The notes below the pieces were generated by a model. That model was not told where the DNA came from and ran no database searches. It saw only the letters and a list, made by a program, of their open reading frames with translations. A stretch of DNA of 64,000 nucleotides, from the NCBI RefSeq assembly GCF_030730925.1, contig NZ_JAVAMB010000017.1, positions 1 through 64,000 on the forward strand. The letters are read 5' to 3'. The position numbers and the translations under genes are program-made. Shown in pieces: positions 44,114 to 54,900 of this stretch (position 1 is the stretch's first letter; the number at the start of each line of letters is the position of its first letter). The stretch comes from Flavobacterium sp. DG2-3. Its GTDB lineage: Bacteria > Bacteroidota > Bacteroidia > Flavobacteriales > Flavobacteriaceae.

Positions 44114-44608
44114 TTACTTCACTCCTATTTCAACAATTTCTAAATCTTTGATTTTATCGTCATCAATTACAAAGCGAAGCATGGTTCTTACCTTATGAAA
44201 ACCGCTTTTTCCCGCCGCACCTGGGTTCATGTGCAATAAATTGTTCTTTTTATCAAACATGACTTTCAAAATATGCGAATGTCCGCAAATAAATAATTTA
44301 GGCGGATTCAGAGCCAATTCTTCCCTAACATTTTGATTGTATTTTCCTGGATAACCTCCAATATGCGTAATCCAAACAGAAACATTTTCACATGAAAAAC
44401 GATTGTTTAACGGAAATTCTAATCTCGCTTTTGCGTCATCGATATTTCCGTAAACCGCTCTGAGAGGCTTTAGTTTTTTAATGGTATCGGTTACCGTCAA
44501 ATCTCCGATATCTCCAGCATGCCAGACTTCATCTGCCTGAGCAACATATTTTAAAATGGTATCGTCGATATGACTGTGAGTATCGGAAAGCAGTAGGATT
44601 TTTTTCAT
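44114..44608 (-). CDS. YfcE/MJ0936-family metallophosphoesterase
   Basis: Small phosphodiesterase of 164 aa with the calcineurin-like metal motifs: LLSDTHSH, HAGDIGD, VYGNIDD, ITHIGG and CGHSH. Members hydrolyse phosphodiesters in vitro; the cellular substrate is not known. It is convergent with the sensor kinase with no bases between the stop codons. Confidence 0.9.
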   Translation of the reverse strand: MKKILLLSDTHSHIDDTILKYVAQADEVWHAGDIGDLTVTDTIKKLKPLRAVYGNIDDAKARLEFPLNNRFSCENVSVWITHIGGYPGKYNQNVREELALNPPKLFICGHSHILKVMFDKKNNLLHMNPGAAGKSGFHKVRTMLRFVIDDDKIKDLEIVEIGVK

Positions 44609-45041
44609 TCTAAGGTTCTAAGTTGCTAAGATACTAAGATTCTAAGTTTTTTCTGCCACGAAGGCACGTAGTCGCAAAGTTTTTTTGTAGAGACGCACCG
44701 CAGTGCGTCTAACATTTGGATTGGAAAACGATTAATGTAAATATTTTTTTGTCTTTGCGCCTTTGTGGCAAAACCATTCTGAGCGTTAGACACACTGCAG
44801 TGTGCCTCTACAATGAAAAATAAAAAACTTTGTGCCTTCGCGACTTTGTGGCAAAACCAATCTAGCGTGAGACGCACTGCGGTGCGACTCTACAATCCAA
44901 AACACAAAAAAACCTTTGTTACTTTGTCACTTTGAACCTTTGCCACCTAAAAGAAAAACCTTAGAACCTTAGCATCTCAGAATCTTAGCATCTTAAAAAA
45001 AACCTTTGTACCTTTGCCTCTCAGAACCTCTGTCCCTTAAA
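44609..45041. repeat. Palindromic intergenic repeat region upstream of truA
   Basis: No gene. Short palindromes AGACGCACCGCAGTGCGTCT (about 44691-44710) and two related units, near 44788 and 44869, are spaced through the region, set among CTAAGGTTCTAAG and TTTGTGGCAAAACC repeats. The three palindromes share a GTGC core but differ in arms. Confidence 0.6.
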
Positions 45042-45788
45042 ATGAGATATTTTATTCAATTCGCTTATAACGGAACCCATTATCATGGCTGGCAAATACA
45101 GCCAAACGCTTCTTCAGTTCAGGAAACTTTAAATAAGGCTTTTTCGGTTTTACTAAATGAAACTATCAGCATTATGGGTGCTGGAAGAACTGACAGTGGT
45201 GTTCATGCAAGCGAAATGTACGGGCATTTTGATACAGAAAAAACCTTAGATATTCCGGTTTTAATTCATAAACTGAATTCGTATTTACCAAAAGATATTG
45301 CGATTTTTGACATTATACTCGTTCACGATGATGCGCATTGCCGATTTGATGCGACAAAGCGAACGTATGAATATCATATCAATACCGTTAAAAATCCGTT
45401 TTTACAGGAATTGAGCTGGTATGTCACGCAGAAATTGGATGTTGAATTAATGAATGAAGCGGCTCAGCTCTTATTAAAACATACTGATTTCGAATGTTTT
45501 TCGAAAGTTCATACTGATGTCAATACATTTGATTGCACGATTTTTGAGGCATACTGGAAACAAGAAAATGGAAAACTGGTTTTTACCATTTCAGCAAATC
45601 GTTTTTTAAGGAATATGGTTCGCGCGATTGTTGGCACTTTGATCAATATCGGTTTAAAGAAAATTTCTTTAATAGATTTTGAAAATATCATTGCCAGCAA
45701 AAGCAGAGAAAAAGCAGGATTTTCGGTTCCTGCACATGGTTTATATTTAACCAAAATAGTGTATGATTACATAAATAGCCCTGATTGA
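45042..45788 (+). CDS. truA: tRNA pseudouridine(38-40) synthase TruA
   Basis: Modifies U38-U40 in tRNA anticodon arms. 248 aa from the ATG at 45042 (MRYFIQFAYNGTHYHGWQ); an in-frame earlier start at 45006 lies in repeat DNA. The catalytic Asp is in GAGRTDSGVHA. The RFDATKRTYEYHI and ISANRFLRNMVRAIVGTLI blocks confirm the family. Confidence 0.95.
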   Translation: MRYFIQFAYNGTHYHGWQIQPNASSVQETLNKAFSVLLNETISIMGAGRTDSGVHASEMYGHFDTEKTLDIPVLIHKLNSYLPKDIAIFDIILVHDDAHCRFDATKRTYEYHINTVKNPFLQELSWYVTQKLDVELMNEAAQLLLKHTDFECFSKVHTDVNTFDCTIFEAYWKQENGKLVFTISANRFLRNMVRAIVGTLINIGLKKISLIDFENIIASKSREKAGFSVPAHGLYLTKIVYDYINSPD

Positions 45789-45922
45789 AGTGAAAAGCTT
45801 TTTTGAAAAAAATATAGTTTTTGTGTTTTGATAAAGCGACCAACGGAAGCTCTTAGCAAAACAGTACAAAAACATATTTTTGAAAAAAACTTGTAACGGA
45901 AAGCAGGAAACAGCTCCTAAAA
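45783..45922 (+). repeat. Structured intergenic element, copy 2
   Basis: Begins GATTGAAGTGAAAAGCTTTT and ends TTGTAACGGAAAGCAGGAAA followed by CAGCTCCTAAAA, matching the ends of the element at 21430-21535. Inside, the AAAATATAGTTTTTGT segment near 45809 faces ACAAAAACATATTTTT near 45868. It sits between truA and the ABC transporter gene. Confidence 0.55.
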
Positions 45923-45926
45923 ATAA

Positions 45927-47681
45927 ATGAAAGCAAAAGCATTCGATACTGGATTATTCAAACGAATATTAAAATATACGCGTCCTTATAAATGGCGTTA
46001 TTATGGCGTTATCCTATTTGCCATTTCGCTGTCTATCTTCGCTGCACTTCGTCCTTATTTATTAAAAGAAACGGTCGATGGTTACATCAAAACTCATGAT
46101 AAAATGGGGTTGTTGATGTACATCATTTTGATGGGCGTGGTTTTGCTGATGGAGGTTTTTTCGCAATTCTATTTTGTTTATTGGGCAAACTGGCTCGGGC
46201 AGGATATTGTAAAAGATATTAGAACGAAACTTTTCAAGCACATTTTGAGTTTCAGAATGAAATATTTTGATTTGGTTCCAGTTGGACAACTTGTTACGCG
46301 TGCTGTTTCGGATATTGAGTCGATTGCGCGAATTTTCAGCCAAGGTTTGTTTATGATTATAAGCGATTTGATGAAAATGGTTGTAGTCTTGATTTTTATG
46401 TTTTACATGAACTGGAAACTGACCTGGATTGTTATCGTTGCAATGCCTATTTTGGTTTACATTACTAGAATTTTTCAGCGTAAAATGCAGGTTGCTTTTG
46501 AAGAAGTACGAACACAGATTGCTAATATGAACTCGTTTGTGCAGGAACGTGTTACGGGAATGAAAATCGTACAGCTTTTTAACCGCGAAAAAATAGAAGC
46601 CGAAAACTTTAAAGAAATCAATAACAAACACAGAGTCGCTTGGATTAAAACCATTTTATACAACTCGATCTTCTTCCCGATTGCCGATATTATTTCGTCT
46701 ATTACTTTAGGTTTGGTTGTGGTTTATGGCGGATTCCGAATATTAAACGGTGATCATTTTACGACTTTTGGAGATTTGTTTTCATATACGATGTTTATCG
46801 GAATGCTGTTTAATCCATTAAGACAAATTGCGGATAAATTTAATGAGATGCAATTGGGAATGATTGCGGCCAATCGTGTTTTTGATATTATCGACACTCA
46901 AGATCACATTCAGGATACAGGAACAATTGAAGCTCCAGTTTTTAACGGAAAAATTGATTTCAAAGACGTTCGCTTCAGTTATATACCAGAAGAAGAAGTT
47001 ATAAAAGGAATTGACTTATCGGTTTCGGCTGGACAGACTATTGCCATTGTTGGTTCGACAGGTGCAGGAAAATCTACGATTATTAATTTACTGAATCGTT
47101 TTTACGAAATTAACAGCGGTACGATTTGCATTGACGGAGAAAATATCGAAAATTATACTTTGGCTTCGTTAAGAAAACAGATTGCTGTCGTTCTGCAAGA
47201 TGTATTTTTGTTTGCCGATACGATTTATAATAATATCACTTTGCATAATCCAGAAATTACGAGAGATAGAGTAATTGATGCTGCGAAGAAAATTGGCGTT
47301 CATGATTTTATTATGAATCTGCCCGATAATTATGATTTTGATGTAAAAGAGCGCGGTGTTATGCTTTCGTCTGGACAAAGACAGTTGATTGCTTTTTTAC
47401 GTTCGTATGTAAGTAATCCGAGTATTTTAATTTTGGACGAAGCGACTTCTTCTATCGATACGTATTCTGAAGAAATGATTCAGCGCGCAACAGAAACGAT
47501 TACAAAAGGAAGAACTTCGATTATTATTGCGCACAGATTAGCAACAATTGTAAATGCAGATAAAATTGTGGTGATGGATAAGGGATTAATTGTTGAACAA
47601 GGAACGCATCAGGAATTATTGCAAAAAACTGATGGGTACTATAAAAATTTATATGACTCGCAATTTGCCGTGGCAAATTAA
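45927..47681 (+). CDS. ABC-type exporter, MsbA/MdlB-like
   Basis: Half-transporter of 584 aa with fused domains: a six-segment membrane domain (about 20-320) and an ATPase domain (about 340-580). Walker A is GSTGAGKSTI, Q-loop VLQDVFLF, signature LSSGQRQL (Ser in place of the first Gly of LSGGQ), Walker B LILDEATSSID, and the H-loop AHRLATI. It probably acts as a homodimer exporting a lipid or drug-like molecule. The LytS-type kinase gene follows after 16 bp. Confidence 0.92.
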   Translation: MKAKAFDTGLFKRILKYTRPYKWRYYGVILFAISLSIFAALRPYLLKETVDGYIKTHDKMGLLMYIILMGVVLLMEVFSQFYFVYWANWLGQDIVKDIRTKLFKHILSFRMKYFDLVPVGQLVTRAVSDIESIARIFSQGLFMIISDLMKMVVVLIFMFYMNWKLTWIVIVAMPILVYITRIFQRKMQVAFEEVRTQIANMNSFVQERVTGMKIVQLFNREKIEAENFKEINNKHRVAWIKTILYNSIFFPIADIISSITLGLVVVYGGFRILNGDHFTTFGDLFSYTMFIGMLFNPLRQIADKFNEMQLGMIAANRVFDIIDTQDHIQDTGTIEAPVFNGKIDFKDVRFSYIPEEEVIKGIDLSVSAGQTIAIVGSTGAGKSTIINLLNRFYEINSGTICIDGENIENYTLASLRKQIAVVLQDVFLFADTIYNNITLHNPEITRDRVIDAAKKIGVHDFIMNLPDNYDFDVKERGVMLSSGQRQLIAFLRSYVSNPSILILDEATSSIDTYSEEMIQRATETITKGRTSIIIAHRLATIVNADKIVVMDKGLIVEQGTHQELLQKTDGYYKNLYDSQFAVAN

Positions 47682-47697
47682 GTCATGATGATACTTT

Positions 47698-49272
47698 TTG
47701 AAATTTAGAATAAAAAATATTACTTCTCGACGCGCGTTCTTAATATACGTCATTGTTTCGATTCTGATTACCGTTTTATCTGTTTATATTTTAAGTAATC
47801 TTATTACTGATCTTACAGAAAAAGCGAATGAAGATGCATCGTTGCGTACTTTAGTTAAAAAACAGGAATTCATGTCTCAGGAATTTTCAAAATTTCTGGA
47901 GCAGGAAAAAAAGATAGCGCATGTTCTAAAAATAAGCAACTCCAATAATCTTGATAATAATCTGCAGCTTATGTCTCAGCTGCAAGACAACAGCAGATTG
48001 GTCGAGAATACTTGGTTTCAGATTAATGAAAACCCTATTCAGTACGGGAACAAAACTATCTCAGATGAAACCAAAAATGATATAAAAGCTTTTCTTCTGC
48101 AGCAAAATAAAAAGGCGCAGCATGTAAGTATTGTTGTTCGTCAGGGAAAAGAATTGGTTTGGCGTATTTACTTCAAACTGATTTCAGATGATAATACTGT
48201 TGTCAAATATGGTTATGACATTAATTTAAGATTGCTGCATACTTATTTTTCTAAAACAGACAAAACGGCTTCCAACTATGCTTTTGTTTTTGATAAAAAA
48301 GGAACATGCCTTTATCATCCAGAAGCCGCTTTTATTGGAAAAAACATTTTTAAGATTTCGTCATTTAATCCTTGTGACACTATTTTTAGAGAAAAAGATG
48401 ATTTTGTAAAAAGAGTTACAATGTCTGAGTTTTTGAAACTCGATGTAATACGTTTTACCCAAAAACTGGATGTTAAAAATTCTAATTGGTTTATCTCCGT
48501 TAATTTTCCGAAAATCTTTGTAGACGAAAATGTAGCGATTATTAAAAGATATTCGACTTTAACCTATTCGATTACGACTATAATGTTGTTATTGATTTTT
48601 TATCTTTTCTCTTATGCCAACAGGCGTGCCTACCGAGAAAAAGGTATTGCGATAAAAGAGAAAAATAAGCTCTTGGTCGAAAACGAAAAAATCATCAAAG
48701 AAAAAGCGCTAATCCAGTTACAGCAATTAAAAGAGCAGATTAATCCGCACTTTTTATTTAATTCGCTCAACTCCCTTTATATGCTTATAGGAAGTGATAT
48801 TAAAGTGGCGCAGAAATTTACATTAAACTTATCTCGCATTTATCGTTATTTAATTGATCCGCCAGAAAAGAACGTTGTTCCTCTGAAGGACGAACTTTTA
48901 TTTATCGAAAAATACATCTTTTTACAGCAGACTCGTTTTAAAGACGAATTATTCTTTTCTATAGAAATCGAAAACGAAACTGCTTTAAACAAACACATCC
49001 CCTATCTATCTTTTCAGATTGCGGTAGAAAATGCTATTAAGCATAATACTGCCACTCAGGAAAGTCCCTTAACTACAAAAATCCTGATTCAAGAAAACCA
49101 GGTAATCATTAGCAACAATCTCCAGAAGAAATTGGCTGCAGAACCGAGTACTAAATTTGGGTTAAACTACCTAAAGAGTATTTACAACTATTATTCAAAA
49201 AACGATTTTAAGACATCAGAAAAAGATGGCTATTTTGTTTGTATTCTTCCATTAATAAACATTCACTCCTAA
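47698..49272 (+). CDS. LytS-type sensor histidine kinase with Cache-like sensor
   Basis: 524 aa. Membrane segments at about 14-35 and 287-305 bracket a large periplasmic domain, whose YAFVFDKKGTCLYHPEAAFIG stretch resembles Cache ligand-binding domains. The cytoplasmic part is a His_kinase domain with His351 in QLKEQINPHFLFNSLNSLY and an ATPase domain (IAVENAIKHN). The start is TTG at 47698; no ATG lies before the first membrane segment. Its natural partner is a LytTR regulator; the one at 56790, beyond the protease and SusCD genes, is the best candidate. Confidence 0.88.
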   Translation: MKFRIKNITSRRAFLIYVIVSILITVLSVYILSNLITDLTEKANEDASLRTLVKKQEFMSQEFSKFLEQEKKIAHVLKISNSNNLDNNLQLMSQLQDNSRLVENTWFQINENPIQYGNKTISDETKNDIKAFLLQQNKKAQHVSIVVRQGKELVWRIYFKLISDDNTVVKYGYDINLRLLHTYFSKTDKTASNYAFVFDKKGTCLYHPEAAFIGKNIFKISSFNPCDTIFREKDDFVKRVTMSEFLKLDVIRFTQKLDVKNSNWFISVNFPKIFVDENVAIIKRYSTLTYSITTIMLLLIFYLFSYANRRAYREKGIAIKEKNKLLVENEKIIKEKALIQLQQLKEQINPHFLFNSLNSLYMLIGSDIKVAQKFTLNLSRIYRYLIDPPEKNVVPLKDELLFIEKYIFLQQTRFKDELFFSIEIENETALNKHIPYLSFQIAVENAIKHNTATQESPLTTKILIQENQVIISNNLQKKLAAEPSTKFGLNYLKSIYNYYSKNDFKTSEKDGYFVCILPLINIHS

Positions 49273-49358
49273 AAAAAAGCCACTCACTCCTTTTTGTTTT
49301 TTTCCTTAACTAAAATAAAATAGTTTCGGATCGAAAATTAACCTAAACTTAACATCTG

Positions 49359-51956
49359 ATGAAGGAAAAGTCATTCCTGCATAATTTGGTAACAATTTGC
49401 ATACTTTTATTATTATTATCACCGCTTACTGTTCAATCTCAAAAGGAAAAGAAGAACAAAAAAGAAGATACAACTGAAATTAAAAAAGATTCTACCGATT
49501 CTAAAAAAGGTAAAAAATATGGTGACCTTGTAAAAAAGGGCGTTGTCAAAAAAGGACTTTTCAATATTATTCAGGTTAAAACCGATGTTTATTTTGAAAT
49601 TCAAGACAGTTTATTCCAAAGAGAGTTTTTAGTTGTAAACAAATTATCTCAAGTTCCTTTTCAAGTAAACGAAGCTGGTTTAAATAAAGGAATGAATTAT
49701 GAAAACAAGATTATCAGTTTTTATAAAGATACCATTGCAAAGAAAGTTTGGGTAAAATCGTATGTGCCAAAAGTTTCTTCTCCAAAAGAAGATGCCATTA
49801 CACAATCGGTTCAAAATAATTTTGCCGAATCGATTATTGAAGTTTTTGATATTGAAACAAAAAATAATGATTCGACAGCTGTTGTAATTAAAGTAAATAA
49901 GATTTTTGACGGAAAACAAAAAAGCTTCAATGATGTTTTGAGCAACATTGGTTTTGGCGGTTCGGTAAAATCTGAGCTTTCTTATATTGAAGGTTTAAAA
50001 TCTTTTCCAAAAAACATTGTGGTAAAATCGCAGCTGACTACTTCTGTTAGCGAAGGCGGTCCTGCATTATCTGTAACTCTTGGTGTTACAAGCAATATTA
50101 TTTTATTGGATAAAACTCCTATGAAACCTCGTTTTTCTGATAATAGAATTGGTTTCTTTACAGAAAAACACTGGTATTTTGCCGACTCTCAGCAGGCAAT
50201 GCTTGAAAAAGAATTAATAACACGCTGGCGTTTAGAACCTAAAAAGGAAGACGAAGAGCGTTATTTAAAAGGTGAATTAGTAGAGCCGAAAAAACCAATC
50301 GTTTATTACATCGACCCGTCTACTCCAAAACAATGGAGAAAGTATATTATTGATGGCGTACACGATTGGCAGGCAGCTTTTGAAAAGGCAGGATTTAAAA
50401 ATGCCATTATCGCAAAAGAACCTACTGAACAAGATTTGGATTTTGATATTGACGACGTACGCTATTCTGTAATTACGTATGCTGCATCTCCAAAATCAAA
50501 CGCTATGGGACCTTCTGTGGTTGACCCAAGAAGCGGTGAAATTATCGAATCTGATATTATCTGGTGGCATAATGTTATGACTTCGCTTCAAAGTTGGATG
50601 CGTATTCAGACTGGCCCAATCGATCCGAAAGCTCGCGGAAATAAATTTAGTGACGAACATATGGGAGAGGCAATTCGTTTTGTTTCTTCTCACGAAGTTG
50701 GTCATACTTTTGGTTTGAAACATAATATGGGTTCTTCTTTTGCTTATGATGTTGAATCATTGCGTTCTAAAGAATTTACAGCAAAAATGGGCGGAACTGC
50801 TCCGTCTATTATGGATTACGCACGCTACAATTATGTGGCTCAGCCAGAAGACAATGTAACGGTTATTACTCCAAAAATTGGAGAATATGATAAATATGCT
50901 ATTGAATGGGGTTACAGATGGTATTCGCCTAACGAAAACGAGACAGCAAAACTAAACGCCTTAATTACAAAACATCAAAATGACCCCATTTATTTCTATG
51001 GCCAGCAGCAGGAAAATATCGTTGATCCGCGTTCGCAATCAGAAGATTTAGGAAATGATGCCGTAAAAGCAAGCGAATACGGTTTAAAAAACCTTAAACG
51101 TGTTGTCGAGAATATCTTAAACTGGACTTACGATAAAGATCAGTCTTATTATGAAACAGGAAAATTGTACATCGGCACGATCGGTCAATGGCAATTGTAC
51201 AATCGTCACGTAATGAATAATATTGGTGGGGTTTATTTGAATGAAACGGTTCACGGAGATAACAAACAAAGCTATATTCCAGTTTCTGCTGAGATGCAGA
51301 AAAGGGCTGCCGATTATTTAGCTAAAAATGTACTTACGATTCCGCAATGGCTATTTTTCAATGACATTTTAGACAAAACAAATCCGCTGAAAGATTCTCC
51401 TCTTGGACCTTACGAATATACTCCGTATACACTTTCGAGAGAATTACAATATAGTATTCTGTATGATTTATTGAGCGATGATCGTTTGCTGAGAATGACT
51501 GAAAATGAATTGTATCAGCGAAATAAATCCAAAGATCCCGTTTTTACCGTAAATGATTTGCTTAAAAAAATGCACCAAAGCGTTTTTGCTGCAACAATTG
51601 CCAATAAATCATTATCGATTCTGGAGCGTATGACACAAAAGAATTACGTAGATGTTTTAATTGTTTCGACCAATAAATTATTTGAAAAAACAGATGCTAA
51701 GAAACTATTAGATATTCAGCAGACTTTAAATATGCCTCATTTGTGCACGTATTTAGATAATGCCCACATGGCAAAAAACATTAATCAATCTTCTTTAAAA
51801 AGAGTTACAGAAGTGACTTCAGATAAAAAAGGAGAATTAAATAAAGTGCTTCAATTATTAAAAACTAAAAAGAACACAGGAAACCAATCTACCCAAAACC
51901 ATTACCGCGATTTGATCCAACGAATCGAAAAAGCTCTAAATAACACAACCTTTTAA
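49359..51956 (+). CDS. Secreted zinc-dependent metalloprotease (DUF5117/DUF4953 type)
   Basis: 865-aa protein with a signal peptide cut near VQSQ, then a Lys/Asp-rich linker. The metzincin-type zinc motif HEVGHTFGLKH runs from His445 to His455 with catalytic Glu446. The PSIMDYARYNYV segment after it may be the Met-turn. The organisation matches the large Bacteroidota metalloproteases described by DUF5117 and DUF4953. It precedes SusC by 16 bp, so proteolysis and outer membrane uptake are probably linked. Confidence 0.88.
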   Translation: MKEKSFLHNLVTICILLLLLSPLTVQSQKEKKNKKEDTTEIKKDSTDSKKGKKYGDLVKKGVVKKGLFNIIQVKTDVYFEIQDSLFQREFLVVNKLSQVPFQVNEAGLNKGMNYENKIISFYKDTIAKKVWVKSYVPKVSSPKEDAITQSVQNNFAESIIEVFDIETKNNDSTAVVIKVNKIFDGKQKSFNDVLSNIGFGGSVKSELSYIEGLKSFPKNIVVKSQLTTSVSEGGPALSVTLGVTSNIILLDKTPMKPRFSDNRIGFFTEKHWYFADSQQAMLEKELITRWRLEPKKEDEERYLKGELVEPKKPIVYYIDPSTPKQWRKYIIDGVHDWQAAFEKAGFKNAIIAKEPTEQDLDFDIDDVRYSVITYAASPKSNAMGPSVVDPRSGEIIESDIIWWHNVMTSLQSWMRIQTGPIDPKARGNKFSDEHMGEAIRFVSSHEVGHTFGLKHNMGSSFAYDVESLRSKEFTAKMGGTAPSIMDYARYNYVAQPEDNVTVITPKIGEYDKYAIEWGYRWYSPNENETAKLNALITKHQNDPIYFYGQQQENIVDPRSQSEDLGNDAVKASEYGLKNLKRVVENILNWTYDKDQSYYETGKLYIGTIGQWQLYNRHVMNNIGGVYLNETVHGDNKQSYIPVSAEMQKRAADYLAKNVLTIPQWLFFNDILDKTNPLKDSPLGPYEYTPYTLSRELQYSILYDLLSDDRLLRMTENELYQRNKSKDPVFTVNDLLKKMHQSVFAATIANKSLSILERMTQKNYVDVLIVSTNKLFEKTDAKKLLDIQQTLNMPHLCTYLDNAHMAKNINQSSLKRVTEVTSDKKGELNKVLQLLKTKKNTGNQSTQNHYRDLIQRIEKALNNTTF

Positions 51957-51972
51957 TACACAACCCAAAAAC

Positions 51973-54900
51973 ATGAAGAAAATTTTACAAGCCTTACTGC
52001 TGTTCCTGGCCATCGCAGGATATTCGCAGGAAACCCGAACCATCTCGGGAATTATTCTAGATGAAAATGATCACCAGCCTATTCCTGGAGCTTCGATTTT
52101 TGTTGAAAACAATTCTATCGGAAGCAAAACATCACAATCAGGAATTATTCAGAGTGAAAGCATCGGAACTACAACAGATTTTGATGGAAAGTTTCAATTA
52201 AAAATAGGAAAAAAAGTTTCTGCTTTGAGAATCACTTTCATGGGATATCAGCCTTATACCCTTGAATTGTCTGCTCAAAAAGAATATACAATCAACTTAA
52301 AATCTGAGGTTGCAAAACTTCAGGAAATTGTGGTAACTGGATACCAAAAAATTGAAAAGAGAAAACTGACAGCTGCGATTACAAAAGTAGATATGGCTTC
52401 TATTCAGCAAGCTGGGGTTTCTAGTATCGACCAATTGTTAGTTGGACAAGTTGCTGGAGTTGCAGTTACTACACCATCAGGAGCGCCTGGAGCAGCTGCA
52501 AAAATCAGAATTAGAGGTACAGCTTCTTTAAACGGCTCTCAAGATCCTTTATGGGTTTTAGACGGACTTCCATTAGAGAATAATGATGTTCCTAAAAACT
52601 ACGATAAAGACAATATCGATGTTCTAAACAACTACTCTATCGCTGGTTTAAATCCAGATGATATTAAAGACATTACCATCTTAAAAGATGCGGCGGCAAC
52701 AGCTATTTATGGTGCTCGTGCAGCAAATGGTGTAATTGTGGTTACAACCAAAAAAGGAAAAAGCGGTAAAATGTCTATTAGTTTCAACACGAACACATTT
52801 ATTACGTTAAGACCAGAAATGTCAAAATTAAATTTGATGAATTCAAATCAAAAAGTTGATTTTGAACTTGGTTTGGCTAGCCGTGCTGATTTGACTTACA
52901 GAGACACCGGTGGTGATGTTGCTCGTATCCTGAATGGAGCGAATGAATTAGACGCATACAGAACCGGTGGATTCTCTTCTTTGAGTCCGCAAACACAGCA
53001 ATCAATTAATAGTTTAAGAGGAATTAATACCAACTGGGGTAACTTATTATACCAAACTGCAATTAATACGCAGCATGGTTTAAGCTTATCTGGAGGTGGC
53101 GAAAGATCAGATTACTATTTCTCTTTAGGATACTATGATGAAAAAGGAACTACTATTGGAACGGGCTTAAAACGTTACAACTTAACTTTAAAAAACAATT
53201 TTGAAATAACTGATAAATTTAAAGTTGGTGTTGGAATTTTTGGTTCTGAAAACAAAACTACTTCTTATATCACAGATACAAGCGGTTTTACCAATCCTGC
53301 TAATTATTCAAGAAACGTAAATCCTTATTTGACTCCTTACAATGCTGACGGAAGCTACAAATATGATCCAGACATCGCTGGTTATTCTGATATTTATGTT
53401 CCTTTCAACTTCATCGAAGAAAGAAACAACACTTCTTACGATTTAAAAACTAGAGCAATTAAGGCTATATTAGACGCTGAATATAAAATTACAAAAGACT
53501 TAAAAGTAACCAGCCAATTAGGTTTACAGTTAGACAACAGCTCAAGCGAAAAATTTGCTGGGAAAGAAACTTACTTTACAAGAAGAACAAAAGAACAAAC
53601 ACGTTATTACAAAGACGGAAAATACAATTATTTCCTTCCTACTGGCGGTATTATTCAAAATTCAAACACCGACTTCTTTCAATATAACCTAAAAACAATG
53701 GTTAATTATAGCAAGACTTTGGGTGAAAAACATGAAATTGAAGCAATGGTAGGTAATGAGTTGAGAAGAACTTACGCTACAAGTATTGCTACAAAAGGTT
53801 TTGGTTTTGACGAAAACACATTGACAACACAACAGATTATTTTCCCAAATTCAGATTTTGCAAACAATCCTGAATACAGAACATATACAAAAAACCAGAA
53901 CGAAAATGCTTTTGCTTCTTTCTACGCAACTGGTTCTTATACTTACGACAGAAAATATAGTTTCTTCGGAAGTGTTAGATATGATGGTTCTGACTTATTT
54001 GGTGTAGATCCTAAATACAAATACTTACCGCTTTGGTCTGTATCTGGATCTTGGTTAGTTTCTCAAGAGAAATTCCTTCAAGACAGCAGAGTGATTTCTA
54101 ATTTAAGACTTCGTTCTTCTTACGGTTTACAAGGAAATATTGATAAAGGAACTTCTCCTTTCGTAGTTGGGAATAACAAAATAACAACTATTTTGCCTGG
54201 AACAACAGAGCCAACAATCGTTGTTATAAGCCCACCAAACGATAAATTGCGTTGGGAAAAAACACAAAATACCAACTTTGGTTTAGATTTAGGATTATTC
54301 AATAACCGCATCAGCATTGTTACAGATGTTTACGGAAGAAAAAGTACAGACTTAATTGGTATGAGATCTTTACCATTAGAAAATGGTTTTGAGTTTACAA
54401 ACATGAACTGGGCGCAAGTAAGCAACAAAGGGTATGAAATCGCTATTGCGACAAAAAACATTAACAATCCTAATTTTAAATGGACCACAAACATCAACTT
54501 TGCTCATAACAAAAGTAACGTTGACCGTTTAGAAATTCGTGACAACACTTATACGCCAAACCAACAAGGTCACGCTGTAAATGCTGTTTTCGGATTTAAA
54601 ACAAACGGAATTGATGAAAATGGTTACCCATTATTTGTAAACAAAAAAGGAGAAACTGTAAACGCACAGACTTTCTTTGGTTTATTTGATCCTTATGCAG
54701 ACTTTTTCCCTGGAGAATTTGCACAATCAAGTTTAACGGCTGCAGAATTTAGAGATTTATTTGTTTATTTAGGCGACAAAGACCCAAAATTTACTGGAGG
54801 TATTACCAACACATTTAAAGTTAGCAATTTTGATTTTACAGTTGCAGCAGCTTTCAATTTAAAACAAACTGTAGTTAAAACACCTCCTTACAACGGAACA

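Noticed and set aside
44609..45041. CRISPR-like array suggested by spaced palindromes
   Set aside because: The palindromes differ in sequence and spacing and there are no regular spacers or cas genes.
46062..46631. 189-codon frame antisense to the ABC exporter
   Set aside because: It lies wholly opposite a well-supported gene and has no recognisable domain, promoter or start context.
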